This document shows, one piece after another, positions 15,684 through 25,500 of a stretch of 64,000 nucleotides of DNA (positions within the stretch are counted from its first letter, which is position 1; each line of letters opens with the position of its first letter). Origin of the DNA: Roseomonas sp. (GTDB taxonomy: Bacteria > Pseudomonadota > Alphaproteobacteria > Acetobacterales > Acetobacteraceae); the NCBI GenBank assembly GCA_020249775.1, contig JADCFA010000023.1, forward strand, positions 269,425 to 333,424, written 5' to 3'. The notes beneath the pieces are model-generated. The model was not told the origin of the DNA, did not search any database, and saw nothing but the letters and a program-made list of their open reading frames with translations. Position numbers and translations under genes: made by a program.

Positions 15684-17093
15684 ATGGCGCATGAGATTCT
15701 GATCGTTGACGATGAACCCGATATCAGGGCGCTGCTGGAAGGCATCCTGAGCGATGAGGGGTTTGAAACGCGTCAGGCCCATGATGCCGATTCCGCGCTG
15801 GCCGCCTTTCGCGCGCGGCGGCCTTCGCTCGTGATTCTGGATATCTGGTTGCAGAATTCGCGCCTGGATGGGCTTGGTATTCTGGCCGCAATGAATGCGG
15901 AAGAACCGCAAGTGCCGGTGGTGATGATATCTGGCCATGGCACGATTGAAACCGCGGTGCAGGCGATCCAGCAGGGCGCTTATGATTTCATCGAAAAGCC
16001 CTTCAAATCGGATCGGCTGCTGCTGGTGCTGGCGCGCGCTTTGGAGGCGGCGCGGCTCAAGCGCGAGAATAGCGACCTCAGGCTGCGTGCGGGGCCGGAG
16101 ACGGAATTGCTTGGCCGCTCCGCCGGTATTCAACAGCTACGTAGCGCCATTGAAAAAGTGGCACCCACCGGTTCGCGCGTGCTGCTGACCGGGCCGGCGG
16201 GGGCGGGCAAGGAAGTGGCGGCGCGCAGCATTCATGCGCAATCGCGCCGCGCCGATGGGCCCTTTGTTGTGCTCAATTGCGCCATTCTGAACCCTGGGCG
16301 TTTTGAAGAAGAACTCTTCGGTGTGGAACCGGGCGCGGATGCGCAAGCCCAGGTGCGGCGCGCGGGTGTTCTGGAACGCGCCCATGGCGGGACGCTGCTT
16401 TTGGATGAAGTGGCGGATATGCCGCTTGAAACGCAAGGCAAGATCGTGCGCGCGCTGCAGGAACAGGGGTTTGAACGTGTTGGTGGTGGCACGCGCGTGA
16501 AGGTGGATGTGCGCGTGATTGCCACCACCAATCGTGATCTTGCCGCCGAAATTGCTGCCGGGCGTTTTCGAGAAGATTTGTTCTACCGCCTGGCCGTGGT
16601 GCCGATCCGCGTGCCACCGCTCAAGGAAAGGCGGGAAGATGTGCCGCTTTTCGCGCGGCATTTCATCGCCCGCGCGATCGAGACCACCGGGATGGCGCCG
16701 CGCGAATTGTCGGAAGATACACTCGCCGCCATGCAGGCCTATGATTGGCCGGGCAATGTGCGCGAATTGCGCAATCTGATGGATTGGCTGCTGATCATGG
16801 CGCCGGGCGAAAGCCGTGAGGCGATACGCCCCGATATGCTTCCGCCGCAAATTGGCGCGGCCGCACCGGCTGTACTCACGCTTGATCGCGGGTCTGAGAT
16901 CATGACGCTGCCGCTGCGCGAAGCGCGGGAAGTGTTCGAAAGGCAATATCTGGAAGCGCAATTGCTGCGCTTTGGCGGCAATATCAGCCGCACGGCGAAT
17001 TTCGTTGGCATGGAACGAAGCGCCTTGCATCGCAAGCTGAAGTTCCTCGGCGTGCAGGCGGAAGACCGCGCGCCTTCAACCCCTGTTTCCTGA
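15684..17093 (+). CDS. ntrX: Response regulator NtrX, AAA+ type without GAFTGA loop
   Basis: A 469-residue partner of NtrY. Receiver: LIVDDEPDIRALLEGILSDE with phosphorylated D53 in VILDIWLQ. AAA+ core: Walker A GPAGAGKEV, GGTLLLDEVADM, ATTNRDLAAEIAAGRFREDL. C-terminal helix-turn-helix: GGNISRTANFVGMERSALHR. At the position of the sigma-54-contacting loop the sequence reads ELFGVEPGADAQAQVRRAGV, so GAFTGA is absent. It should therefore not open sigma-54 promoters and more likely acts on ordinary promoters, as reported for some alphaproteobacterial NtrX proteins. It is followed after 8 bases by dat. Confidence 0.94.
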   Translation: MAHEILIVDDEPDIRALLEGILSDEGFETRQAHDADSALAAFRARRPSLVILDIWLQNSRLDGLGILAAMNAEEPQVPVVMISGHGTIETAVQAIQQGAYDFIEKPFKSDRLLLVLARALEAARLKRENSDLRLRAGPETELLGRSAGIQQLRSAIEKVAPTGSRVLLTGPAGAGKEVAARSIHAQSRRADGPFVVLNCAILNPGRFEEELFGVEPGADAQAQVRRAGVLERAHGGTLLLDEVADMPLETQGKIVRALQEQGFERVGGGTRVKVDVRVIATTNRDLAAEIAAGRFREDLFYRLAVVPIRVPPLKERREDVPLFARHFIARAIETTGMAPRELSEDTLAAMQAYDWPGNVRELRNLMDWLLIMAPGESREAIRPDMLPPQIGAAAPAVLTLDRGSEIMTLPLREAREVFERQYLEAQLLRFGGNISRTANFVGMERSALHRKLKFLGVQAEDRAPSTPVS

Positions 17094-17101
17094 GGTTCCC
17101 A

Positions 17102-17974
17102 ATGTCGCGCATCGCCTATGTGAATGGCCGCTATATGGCGCAGCCCGAAGCGTCGGTGAATATCGAAGATCGCGGCTATCAATTCGGCGATGGCATTTAT
17201 GAGGTGGTGCATCTTTACGATGGCCGCTTCATTGATGAGGATTTGCACCTTGATCGCCTGGAACGATCCTTGCGCGAAATCGCGCTGCCGATGCCGATGC
17301 CGCGTGCCGCGCTTCGCATGGTGCTGCGCGAAGTGGCTAGGCGCAATCGCGTGACAGAAGGCTTGCTTTACATGCAGGTTACGCGCGGCGTGGCGCGGCG
17401 CGATCATGCCTTCCCAAGCAAGCCCATCGCGCCCGCTTTGGTGGTGACGGTGAAGCGCATCGCGCCTTATCCGACCAATGTGGATCGCTGGGGTGCGGCG
17501 GCGATTACCATGCCGGATCTCCGTTGGGCGCGCTGCGATATCAAGACCGTCAATCTGCTGCCGAATTGCCTCGCGCGTCAGGCGGCGCGCGAAAAAGGTG
17601 CGATTGAAGCGGTGCTTTATGACGAAGCCTCTGGCATGGTGACGGAAGGGGCGGCGACCAGCTTCTGGATTGCTGATGCGTCAGGCACCATCCGAACGCG
17701 CCCGCTGAGTGACGCCATCCTGCCCGGCTGCACCCGCGCGGCGCTGATGGCGGAATTGCGCGATGCCGGCATTGCCTTTGAAGAACGCGCCTTTTCCATG
17801 GAAGAATTGCGCCATGCACGGGAGGCTTTCATCACCTCTGCCACATCCTTCGTGAAGCCCATTACCAAGATTGATGGCGCGCCGGTGGGGGATGGGCAGG
17901 TTGGCCCCGTGGTGCGCAAGCTGTTCGAGATTTTCGCCCGCCATGTGAAGGGGGCGATGCGCAACGCGGCATGA
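17102..17974 (+). CDS. dat: D-amino acid aminotransferase
   Basis: A 290-residue fold-type IV PLP enzyme interconverting D-amino acids and 2-oxo acids, for example supplying D-glutamate or using D-alanine. The PLP lysine is K148 in RCDIKTVNLLPN. Other conserved parts are NGRYM, EDRGYQFGDGIYEV, LERSLREI, MVTEGAATSFWI, and a C-terminal TSATSFVKPI. BranchedBCAT members share the fold, but the RCDIKTVNLLPN context favours Dat. It begins 8 bases after ntrX and overlaps the HAD gene by four bases (ATGA). In many alphaproteobacteria trkA occupies the slot after ntrX; here Dat and a phosphatase lie between ntrX and hfq. Confidence 0.88.
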   Translation: MSRIAYVNGRYMAQPEASVNIEDRGYQFGDGIYEVVHLYDGRFIDEDLHLDRLERSLREIALPMPMPRAALRMVLREVARRNRVTEGLLYMQVTRGVARRDHAFPSKPIAPALVVTVKRIAPYPTNVDRWGAAAITMPDLRWARCDIKTVNLLPNCLARQAAREKGAIEAVLYDEASGMVTEGAATSFWIADASGTIRTRPLSDAILPGCTRAALMAELRDAGIAFEERAFSMEELRHAREAFITSATSFVKPITKIDGAPVGDGQVGPVVRKLFEIFARHVKGAMRNAA

Positions 17975-18627
17975 AACACGCCCCGCGCGCCATTCTGTTT
18001 GATTGGGACAATACGCTGGTGGATGGCTGGGCCGCGATTGAGGCCGGGCTGAATGCCGCCTTTCGGGAATTTGGCCTACCGCTTTGGAATCGCGCCCAGG
18101 TGCTGGCCAATGTGCGCCGTGCGCTGCGGGAAAGCTTCCCGGAACTGTTTGGCGCCGAATGGGAAAGGGCGCGCGATATCTTCTATGCCGAAGTGCGCGC
18201 CTGCCATTTGCAGGTGCTGACCCCGATGCCCGGCGCGGCGGCGGCGCTTGAAGCCGGGGCAGGGCGCCTGCCCATGGGTGTCGTTTCCAACAAGCAAGGG
18301 CCTTTGCTCAGGGCCGAGGCCGCGCATCTTGGCTGGGATCGGCATTTCGGGCCATTGATTGGTGCCGGCGATGCCGCGGCGGATAAACCCGATCCCGCAC
18401 CCATTTTGATGGCTTTACAATCCCTTGGTCTCAGCCCCGCGCCGGATATCTGGTATGTCGGGGATACTGCGCTGGATATGCAGGCAGCGCGCGCCGCTGG
18501 CCTGCGTGGCGTGCTGATGGGCGATGCGGCGCATGATGGCGGCATTGCCGCAGCGGGGGCGGATCAGGTCTTTGCCGATTGTCATGCCTTAGCGATTGCA
18601 GTTTCGTCACTTGTCAAACCAGCCTGA
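17971..18627 (+). CDS. HAD-family hydrolase, phosphoglycolate phosphatase-like
   Basis: A 218-residue HAD phosphatase. Motif I is ILFDWDNTLVDGW with the nucleophile Asp and the +2 Asp. Motif II is VVSNK, and motifs III/IV are DKPDP and YVGDTALDMQAARAAG. The cap domain after residue 15 is alpha-helical, as in subfamily I (Gph, PGMB). It probably dephosphorylates a small phosphometabolite such as 2-phosphoglycolate, but the substrate is not predictable from these motifs. It is translationally coupled to dat and followed by 88 bases leading into hfq. Confidence 0.85.
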   Translation: MKHAPRAILFDWDNTLVDGWAAIEAGLNAAFREFGLPLWNRAQVLANVRRALRESFPELFGAEWERARDIFYAEVRACHLQVLTPMPGAAAALEAGAGRLPMGVVSNKQGPLLRAEAAHLGWDRHFGPLIGAGDAAADKPDPAPILMALQSLGLSPAPDIWYVGDTALDMQAARAAGLRGVLMGDAAHDGGIAAAGADQVFADCHALAIAVSSLVKPA

Positions 18628-18715
18628 CATGTCAAACTGCTCATCGCCGGCGGCCGGAAATGGTTTTCGCCGGTCCGCGTCTGGTCGGTGACCAACAAAA
18701 AGAAGGACCGGTCCC

Positions 18716-19039
18716 ATGGCCGCTGAAAAGTCCCAGAACGTGCAGGATGTCTTCCTGAACCACGTTCGCAAATCCAAAACGCCCGTCACGGTATTCCTGG
18801 TGAATGGCGTCAAATTGCAGGGAATCATCACCTGGTTTGACAATTTCTCGGTGCTGCTGCGCCGCGACGGCCACACACAGCTTGTCTATAAGCATGCGAT
18901 CAGCACCGTCATGCCCGGCGCGCCGATTTCCTTGTTTGATGGCGTGCCAGCAGCGCCTGGTGCCGCGGCACCCGCCGCACCGGCTTCGGATACGCGGCTC
19001 ACCTTGCAGCGAGAGGTGATTTCTGACGGCGGAAACTGA
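18716..19039 (+). CDS. hfq: RNA chaperone Hfq
   Basis: A 107-residue Hfq. The Sm1 region reads [20 protein letters not shown], then [20 protein letters not shown]. The Sm2 region contains [10 protein letters not shown]. The YKHA motif and the Q8-like residue form the proximal U-binding pore. An Ala/Pro-rich tail of about 30 residues follows the core. It forms hexamers that stabilise small RNAs and pair them with mRNAs. It has its own leader of 88 bases with an AAGGA ribosome site. The last 17 bases overlap the apparent start of hflX. It is a plausible partner of the sRNA candidate at 6425-6514. Confidence 0.97.
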   Translation: MAAEKSQNVQDVFLNHVRKSKTPVTVFLVNGVKLQGIITWFDNFSVLLRRDGHTQLVYKHAISTVMPGAPISLFDGVPAAPGAAAPAAPASDTRLTLQREVISDGGN

Positions 19040-20345
19040 ACAGGGCGCCGGGCGACCCACCCGCGCCGCCGTCATCCTTCCCTTCGAAAAGCCCGCGCGC
19101 AGCGCCATTGGCGATGTGGGCGGGAAGCGCGCTGCCGAGGCGAGGCTCGCTGAGGCAATAGGGCTTGCCGCTTCCATCGGCGTCACCATCGTCCATTCCG
19201 CGATCCATCCGCTGCGTGAAAGGCGGCCATCCACCCTGATGGGCGAAGGCCAGGTGGAGATGGAGAAAAAGGCGCTGCATGACCAGCAAGTGGGCGTGGT
19301 GATTGTGGATGCGGCGCTCAGCCCCGTGCAGCAGCGCAATCTGGAACGCGCCTGGGGCTGCAAGGTGATTGATCGCACCGGCCTGATTCTGGAGATTTTT
19401 GGCGAAAGGGCCCGCACACGCGAAGGCAGCTTGCAGGTGGAATTGGCGCATCTGGAATATCAGCGCACACGGCTTGTCAGGTCCTGGACGCACCTGGAAC
19501 GCCAGCGCGGCGGCTTTGGCTTTCTTGGCGGGCCTGGGGAAAGCCAGATCGAAATTGACCGGCGGCTGATTGGGGACCGCATTGTGCGGCTCAAGCGCGA
19601 ATTGGATCAGGTGCGGCGGACGCGCGGCCTGCATCGGCGCGCGCGTGAACGCGTGCCTTACCCGGTGGTGGCGCTGGTGGGATACACCAATGCCGGCAAG
19701 TCAACGCTGTTCAATGCGCTGACCGGGGCAGGGGTCTATGCGCAGGATCAGTTATTCGCGACGCTTGATCCCACCATGCGCGCGATAAAACTGCCATCGG
19801 GGCGGAATGTGATCCTTTCCGATACGGTGGGCTTCATTTCCGACCTGCCGACGCAATTGGTGGAAGCCTTCCGCGCCACTTTGGAAGAAGTCGCTGCCGC
19901 TGATCTGATTTTGCATGTGCGCGACATTGCCCACCCCGATAGCGCGGCGCAGCGCGCCGATGTGCTCGGCGTTCTGGAAGCCATGGCCGATGGCGCGGAC
20001 GCGACCTTGGATGAGGCCTGGCCGGATCGCGTTGTGGAAGTGCTGAACAAGGCCGATCTGCTGGGCGGGATTGATTCGGTGGAACGCCGCAGCCCGGATG
20101 CGGTGGCGGTCTCGGCGTTGACCGGGGAAGGGCTGCCCGCTTTGCGCGCCGCGATTGATGCCCGGCTTTCGGCGCAGCTTGTGGTGATTGATGTTGCCCT
20201 GCCGCCTTCCGATGGTGCCGCCATCGCCTGGCTGCATGCCCATGGCGAGGTATTGGAACGCCAGGATACCGATGATGCGGTGCGGCTTAAAGTGCGTCTA
20301 TCGCCAATGGACCGTGCGCGGTTTGAAAGCCGGGGCCAGAAATGA
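19023..20345 (+). CDS. hflX: Ribosome-associated GTPase HflX
   Basis: A GTPase that splits or rescues stalled ribosomes. Motifs: HflX domain [18 protein letters not shown] and [18 protein letters not shown]; coiled [20 protein letters not shown]1 [15 protein letters not shown]3 DTVGFI; G4 NKAD; G5 VSALTGEG. The usual N-terminal RAAVILP segment lies upstream of the first GTG (19116). The frame is open back to a stop at 19017-19019, and the only plausible initiator covering it is CTG at 19023, six bases after GAGAGG inside hfq. This gives 440 residues and a 17-base overlap with hfq. The CTG start is inferred. Confidence 0.9.
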   Translation: MTAETEQGAGRPTRAAVILPFEKPARSAIGDVGGKRAAEARLAEAIGLAASIGVTIVHSAIHPLRERRPSTLMGEGQVEMEKKALHDQQVGVVIVDAALSPVQQRNLERAWGCKVIDRTGLILEIFGERARTREGSLQVELAHLEYQRTRLVRSWTHLERQRGGFGFLGGPGESQIEIDRRLIGDRIVRLKRELDQVRRTRGLHRRARERVPYPVVALVGYTNAGKSTLFNALTGAGVYAQDQLFATLDPTMRAIKLPSGRNVILSDTVGFISDLPTQLVEAFRATLEEVAAADLILHVRDIAHPDSAAQRADVLGVLEAMADGADATLDEAWPDRVVEVLNKADLLGGIDSVERRSPDAVAVSALTGEGLPALRAAIDARLSAQLVVIDVALPPSDGAAIAWLHAHGEVLERQDTDDAVRLKVRLSPMDRARFESRGQK

Positions 20346-21172
20346 GCATTTCAGCCTCGCAAGCCGCCGATCTGGCCTTGCTGCTGCGCGCGGCATCGCG
20401 GGCGGAAATCCTGCCGCGTTTTCGGCGTTTGGGCGCGGATGCGGTGCGGAGCAAATCTGGCCCGCTTGATCTGGTGACCGATGCGGATGAGGCCGCCGAG
20501 CGCGTGATTACCGCCGGGCTGCACAAGCTCTTTCCCGGCTGCGTGGTGGTGGGGGAGGAAGCGACGGCTTCTGATCCTGCGCTGCTCGGGCGGCTCGCGG
20601 ATGCGGAATTGGCCTTTGTGGTGGACCCGGTGGATGGCACGGCGAATTTCGCGGCCGGCGTGCCTCTGTTTGGCTGCATGGCGGCGGCGATCCAACGAGG
20701 TGAGATCATTGGCGCCTGGATCCATGATCCGCTGGGTGATGACACGGCGATGGCCTTGCGCGGGCAGGGGGCTTGGCTTGCCGATGCGGAAGGCCGACGC
20801 TTTGCCGATTTGCGCGTGGCCGCCCCTGCCGCGCCGGGCGATATGGTGGCGGCGATTTCCTGGGGTTATATGCCCGAGCCCTTGAAAACCCGCGTCACCA
20901 GCCGGCTGCCGCGCCTGGCGGGGACGGTTTCCTATCGCTGTGCCGCGCATGAATATCGGCTGGCCGCCAGCGGGCATGCGCATTTGCTGGTCTATAACAA
21001 GCTGATGCCCTGGGACCATGCGCCGGGCTGGCTGCTGCACCGCGAAGCCGGCGGGCATTCCGCGCGCTTTGATGGCAGCGATTACGGCCCGCATCTGACC
21101 AGCGGCGGGCTGATCTGCGCCCCGGATCGCGCCAGTTGGGAAGCCGCCCAGGAGGCGCTTTTCACGCCATGA
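20342..21172 (+). CDS. Inositol monophosphatase-family protein (possible histidinol-phosphatase HisN)
   Basis: A 276-residue Mg-dependent phosphatase. It has SKSGPLDLVTDADEAAER, the metal site GEEATA, and DPVDGTANFAAGVPLFGCM; the C-terminal MPWDHAPGWLLHREAGG holds the last metal Asp. Family members hydrolyse inositol monophosphates, PAP or histidinol phosphate, and several actinobacterial and alphaproteobacterial ones are HisN. The motifs do not settle which. It overlaps hflX by four bases (ATGA) and greB by four bases, so the three are co-translated. Confidence 0.85.
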   Translation: MSISASQAADLALLLRAASRAEILPRFRRLGADAVRSKSGPLDLVTDADEAAERVITAGLHKLFPGCVVVGEEATASDPALLGRLADAELAFVVDPVDGTANFAAGVPLFGCMAAAIQRGEIIGAWIHDPLGDDTAMALRGQGAWLADAEGRRFADLRVAAPAAPGDMVAAISWGYMPEPLKTRVTSRLPRLAGTVSYRCAAHEYRLAASGHAHLLVYNKLMPWDHAPGWLLHREAGGHSARFDGSDYGPHLTSGGLICAPDRASWEAAQEALFTP

Positions 21173-21726
21173 GCGGCGCCGATGAGGATGAGGAGGCCGG
21201 CCCGCCCGGCCTGCCCCCCGGCACGCCCTTTTACATGACCCCCGCCGGCGCTGCCGCGCTGCGCGCCGAGGTCAAGCGGCTTTGGGAGGATGAACGCCCG
21301 AAGGTGGTGGACATCGTCTCCTGGGCGGCGGCGCTTGGGGATCGGTCGGAGAATGCGGATTACCAATATGGCAAGCGGCGGCTACGCGAAATTGACCGGC
21401 GCGTGCGCTTCCTGACCAAGCGGTTGGAGAAGGTGCAGGTGGTGGACCCGGCGCAGCAGACCAGGCGGGATCAGGTGTTTTTCGGCGCCAGCGTAACCTA
21501 TGCACGCGCGTCAGATGATGCGGAGGTGACCATCACCATTGTCGGCGTGGATGAGGCAGAGGCCGAGGCCGGACGGATTTCCTGGGTGGCGCCGGCGGCG
21601 CGGGCACTTTTGGGCGCGCGGATTGGCGATGTGCGGCGGCTACGCACGCCGGGCGGGGTTGAGGAGATTGAGGTGGTGGGGATTAGTTATCCTGAAGACC
21701 GAAATATCGTAATTTCAGATGATTGA
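21169..21726 (+). CDS. greB: Transcription elongation factor GreB
   Basis: A 185-residue Gre factor. The N-terminal coiled coil carries YMTPAGAAALRAEVKRLWED and WAAALGDRSENADYQYGKRR, the acidic tip that enters the RNA polymerase secondary channel to stimulate cleavage of backtracked RNA. The C-terminal FKBP-like domain includes VFFGASVTYA and VEEIEVVGISY. The YQYGKRRLREIDRR segment indicates GreB rather than GreA. The start at 21169 overlaps the preceding stop (ATGA). A longer in-frame start at 21136 would add 11 residues read inside the upstream gene. It converges with mazG, ten bases away. Confidence 0.92.
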   Translation: MSGADEDEEAGPPGLPPGTPFYMTPAGAAALRAEVKRLWEDERPKVVDIVSWAAALGDRSENADYQYGKRRLREIDRRVRFLTKRLEKVQVVDPAQQTRRDQVFFGASVTYARASDDAEVTITIVGVDEAEAEAGRISWVAPAARALLGARIGDVRRLRTPGGVEEIEVVGISYPEDRNIVISDD

Positions 21727-21736
21727 GAGCAATTTC

Positions 21737-22546
21737 TTACTTTTCACTTTGCTTTGCCTGCAGCCACAAAGCCTCCATCTCCTCCAGGCTCATGTCATTC
21801 AGGGTTTTTCCTGCAAGATCAGCCTGTTCTTCGATATGGCGAAAGCGGCGCGTGAATTTCTGATTGGCGTGGCGCAAGGCCGCTTCCGGGTCCAAATCGA
21901 GCTTCCGCGCCAGATTGGCCAGCACGAAAAGCAGATCGCCGACCTCATCCTGAAGTCGTGCCTTATCAGCGCCTTGCAGCTCGGCGCGGAGTTCGCCCGC
22001 TTCTTCTTCCAGCTTATCGAGCACCGCGCCCGCATCGGGCCAATCGAAACCAACCCGCGCGGCGCGGCGTGTCAGTTTGGCAGCGCGGGTCAGGGCAGGG
22101 AGGCCATCCGGGATTCCGGCCAATACACCGCTTTCCGCCCGTGCGGCGCGTTCGGCGGCCTTCTGCGCTTCCCAGGCGCGGGTTTGGGCGGCGGCGTCGC
22201 GCGCGGCTTCCTCACCAAAGACATGAGGATGGCGGCGGATCATCTTATCTGAAATGGAGGCTGCGACCTCGGCAAAGTCGAACCAGCCGCGCTCGGCGGC
22301 CATTTGCGCGTGATAGACCGCCTGGAACAGCAGATCGCCCAATTCATCCAGAAGCTTGTCCGGGTCATTGGCGGCGATGGCGTCCGCGACCTCATAGCCT
22401 TCCTCAATCGTGTAAGGCGCGATGGAGGCGAAATCCTGCACCAAATCCCAGGGGCAGCCGCCATTGGGATCACGGAGCCTCGCCATGATGGCGAGCAGGG
22501 CGCGGAGCCTGGCTTCAGGCGAATTTTGGTTCGGGGGTTCGGTCAT
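21737..22546 (-). CDS. mazG: Nucleoside triphosphate pyrophosphohydrolase MazG
   Basis: A 269-residue MazG with two tandem domains. The first has LRDPNGGCPWDLVQDFASIA, then YEVADAIAANDPDKLLDELG, the EExxE..ExxD metal site. The second has LEEEAGELRAELQG and LQDEVGDLLFVLANLAR. It hydrolyses NTPs and dNTPs to monophosphates, clearing aberrant nucleotides and lowering ppGpp signals. It is separated from dnaE by a 51-base AT-rich gap with a promoter-like sequence. Transcription is convergent with greB. Confidence 0.95.
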   Translation of the reverse strand: MTEPPNQNSPEARLRALLAIMARLRDPNGGCPWDLVQDFASIAPYTIEEGYEVADAIAANDPDKLLDELGDLLFQAVYHAQMAAERGWFDFAEVAASISDKMIRRHPHVFGEEAARDAAAQTRAWEAQKAAERAARAESGVLAGIPDGLPALTRAAKLTRRAARVGFDWPDAGAVLDKLEEEAGELRAELQGADKARLQDEVGDLLFVLANLARKLDLDPEAALRHANQKFTRRFRHIEEQADLAGKTLNDMSLEEMEALWLQAKQSEK

Positions 22547-22564
22547 ATAATTCCCGCATAAGGT

Positions 22565-22592
22565 ATATTATGGAAAATAAACTACACACCAA
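22565..22592 (-). promoter_or_regulatory. mazG: Sigma-70-like promoter for mazG
   Basis: On the minus strand TTGGTG (22587-22592) and TAATAT (22565-22570) are 16 bases apart in a 51-base AT-rich gap between dnaE and mazG. The start point would be about 10-15 bases before the mazG ATG, leaving a very short leader. The assignment is from matrix-free inspection. Confidence 0.4.
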
Positions 22593-22597
22593 GACAT

Positions 22598-25500
22598 CTA
22601 GAATTCCTCGACCTGCGCCACACCCGGCACCACCCGCATGGCCTGCATCAGCCTTGGCCCGACATTGAAGCCGCCCGGCAGCGCGATTTCCACTTCCTGT
22701 TCGCCGCCCAGCCGCGGCACCAGGATCACCCGGCCACGCCCACGGCCTTCGCGCGTCAGCAAGGCGCGGATCGGATCGAGCGTCGCGGTCGCCTCAAGCC
22801 ACAGCTTGATTCCGCCGCCGGCATTGGCAGCGACCTTATCCAGGCTTTCAAGCTCGGTCGCGGTCAGGCGCAAGGCTTCGCCTTCCATGCGCAAATCCGC
22901 CGTCACCAGAATGGCGCTGCCTTCGGCCAGCAGCTCTCGGCTGCGGTTCAGCACCTCAGAAAAGCAGGTCACTTCAAAACTACCATGGGTGTCGGAAACC
23001 CGAACCCAGGCCATGCGGCTGCCGGTCTTCGTCGTGCGTTCCTTGGCATTCACTACCGTGCCGGCCAGCTTCACCCGCCCGCCGCCACGGCTCGCGCGGT
23101 CCGCAATGGCGGATGATGGCACCACGCCAATGCGCTTCAGCGCCTGGCGATAGGCATCCAAGGGATGCGCGGAAAGATGAAAGCCAATCGCCTCGGCTTC
23201 CTGGGAGAGCCGATCAAGCGGCTGCCAATCCGGCACATCCGGCAGGCGCAGCGCCTCTGGCCGGCCAGGCTCGGCGCCGAAAAGGCCGATCTGGCCGCTT
23301 TCGCGTTCTTCGGCGCTGGCTTGCGCGCGACGCAAAATGGTCTCGGCCCCGGCCATGACGCGGGCGCGATTGCCATCCAGGCATTCAAAGGCGCCGGCGC
23401 GCGCCAGGTTTTCGATCTGCATCTTATTGAGCAGCTTGGGGTCCACCCGCGCCGCGAAATCCGCGAGTGACGCAAAATCCCCGCCCGCATCACGCGCCGC
23501 CACCAGATCGCGCATCGCCCCTTCACCCACGCGCTTTACGGCAGCCAGCGCAAAGCGGATGGCCTGCTTGCCATCATCCCGCGCTTCCACGCGAAAATCG
23601 GCACCGCTGCGGTTGATATCCGGCGGCAGCACGGCAATGCCAAGCCGCGCCGCTTCCTGCATATGCCCGGCAAGCTTATCCGTGTTGGAAAGATCAAGCG
23701 TCATGGACGCCGCCAGGAAGGCCACCGGATGATTGGCCTTCAACCAGGCCGTTTGGTAGCTGACCAAGGCATAGGCCGCCGCATGGGATTTGTTGAAGCC
23801 GTAATCGGCGAAGCGTTCCATCAAATCGAAAATCTCGGCGGCCTTGGCGGGCTCAATGCCGCGTGCCTCCGCACCATCGCAGAAAATCTTGCGCTGGGCT
23901 TCCATTTCGCTCCGGATCTTCTTGCCCATGGCGCGGCGGAGCAGGTCAGCGGCGCCGAGAGAATAGCCAGCGAGGTCCTGCGCAATCTGCATGACCTGTT
24001 CCTGATAGACCATGATGCCGTAGGTTTCCGACAGGATATGCCGGATGGCCTCATGCGGCGGCTCCCAAGCCTCGCCATGTTTCCGGGAGCAATAGGCCGG
24101 GATATTTGCCATGGGGCCGGGGCGATAGAGTGCGACGGCCGCCACCAAATCCTCAAACCGGTTGGCGCGCATCTGCCGCAAGCAGTCACGCATCCCCTGC
24201 CCTTCAAACTGGAACACACCGGCAGCATCGCCGCGCCCGAGCATGTCATAGGTTTTCGGATCATCCAGCGGGATGGCGGCGATATCTAGCTCAATCCCCT
24301 GCCCTTTCAGGATATCAAGCGCGCGTTCAATGACGGTCAGTGTCTTCAGGCCGAGGAAGTCGAACTTCACCAGGCTCGCCATCTCGGCGTATTTCATGGA
24401 GTACTGCGTGACCAACATTTCAGAACGCGGGTCGCGATAAAGCGGCACGGTTTCAATCAAGGGTTTGCGCCCAATCACCAGGCCGGCGGCGTGGGTGGAG
24501 GCATTGCGATAAAGCCCTTCCACCTGCAGCGCGATATCCAAAAGCCGCGCGACTTGCTCATCGCTGTCGCGCATTTCCTGCAAGCGCGCCTCGCCTTCAA
24601 TCGCCTGCGAGAGTGTCACCGGCTTCGCCGGGTTATTGGGAATGAGTGAAGCGATCTTATCCACCTGCCCATAAGGCATGCCAAGCACGCGCCCCACATC
24701 GCGCACGGCCGCTTTCGCTTGCAGCTTGCCGAAGGTGATGATTTGCGCGACGCGATCTTCGCCATATTCGCGCCGCACATAGGCAATCACCTCGTCGCGG
24801 CGGTCCTGGCAGAAATCAATATCGAAATCCGGCATGGAAACGCGTTCGGGGTTGAGGAAGCGTTCGAACAGCAAGCCAAAGCGGATCGGGTCCAAATCCG
24901 TGATCAACAGCGCCCAGGCGGCGACAGAACCCGCGCCCGAACCGCGCCCTGGCCCCACCGGAATGGGTGGGCTTTGCGCCTTGGCCCATTGGATGAAATC
25001 AGCAACAATCAAGAAATAACCTGGAAAACCCATTTTCTCGATCACGCCGATTTCATAGGCCAGGCGTTCGCGATATTGCACGCGGGTTGCCTCATCCGGC
25101 GCGGGGCGCATGGCATCCAGGCGCTGTTCCAGCCCGGCTTCGGCCATGGCGCGGAGTGTCTCGGCTTCCGTCTTGCCTTCCTGCACCTTGGGGCAGATCG
25201 GCAATTCGGGCTTGCGCGCTTCGGTCATCACCGCGCTCATGCGCGCAATGGCGAGTGTATTGTCGCAGGCATCGGGAAGGTCTGCGAAAAGCGCGCGCAT
25301 GGCTTCCGCCGGCTTGAACCAATGCTCCGGCGTCACACGCCGACGGTCGCGTTCCGCCATGGTGCGGCCTTCGGCGATGCAGAGCAGCGCATCATGCGCT
25401 TCATACATGGAAGGCGCGGCGAAATAGACATCATTGGCGGCGATAATCGGCAGGCGCGCGCCATGCGCCAAAGCGAGCAAGGCGGGTTCCAGCCGCGCTT

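Noticed and set aside
14610..16133. 507-residue minus-strand ORF across ntrY/ntrX
   Set aside because: Shadow of two well-supported plus-strand genes; composition is His/Arg/Gln-rich without domains, typical of antisense frames in high-GC DNA.
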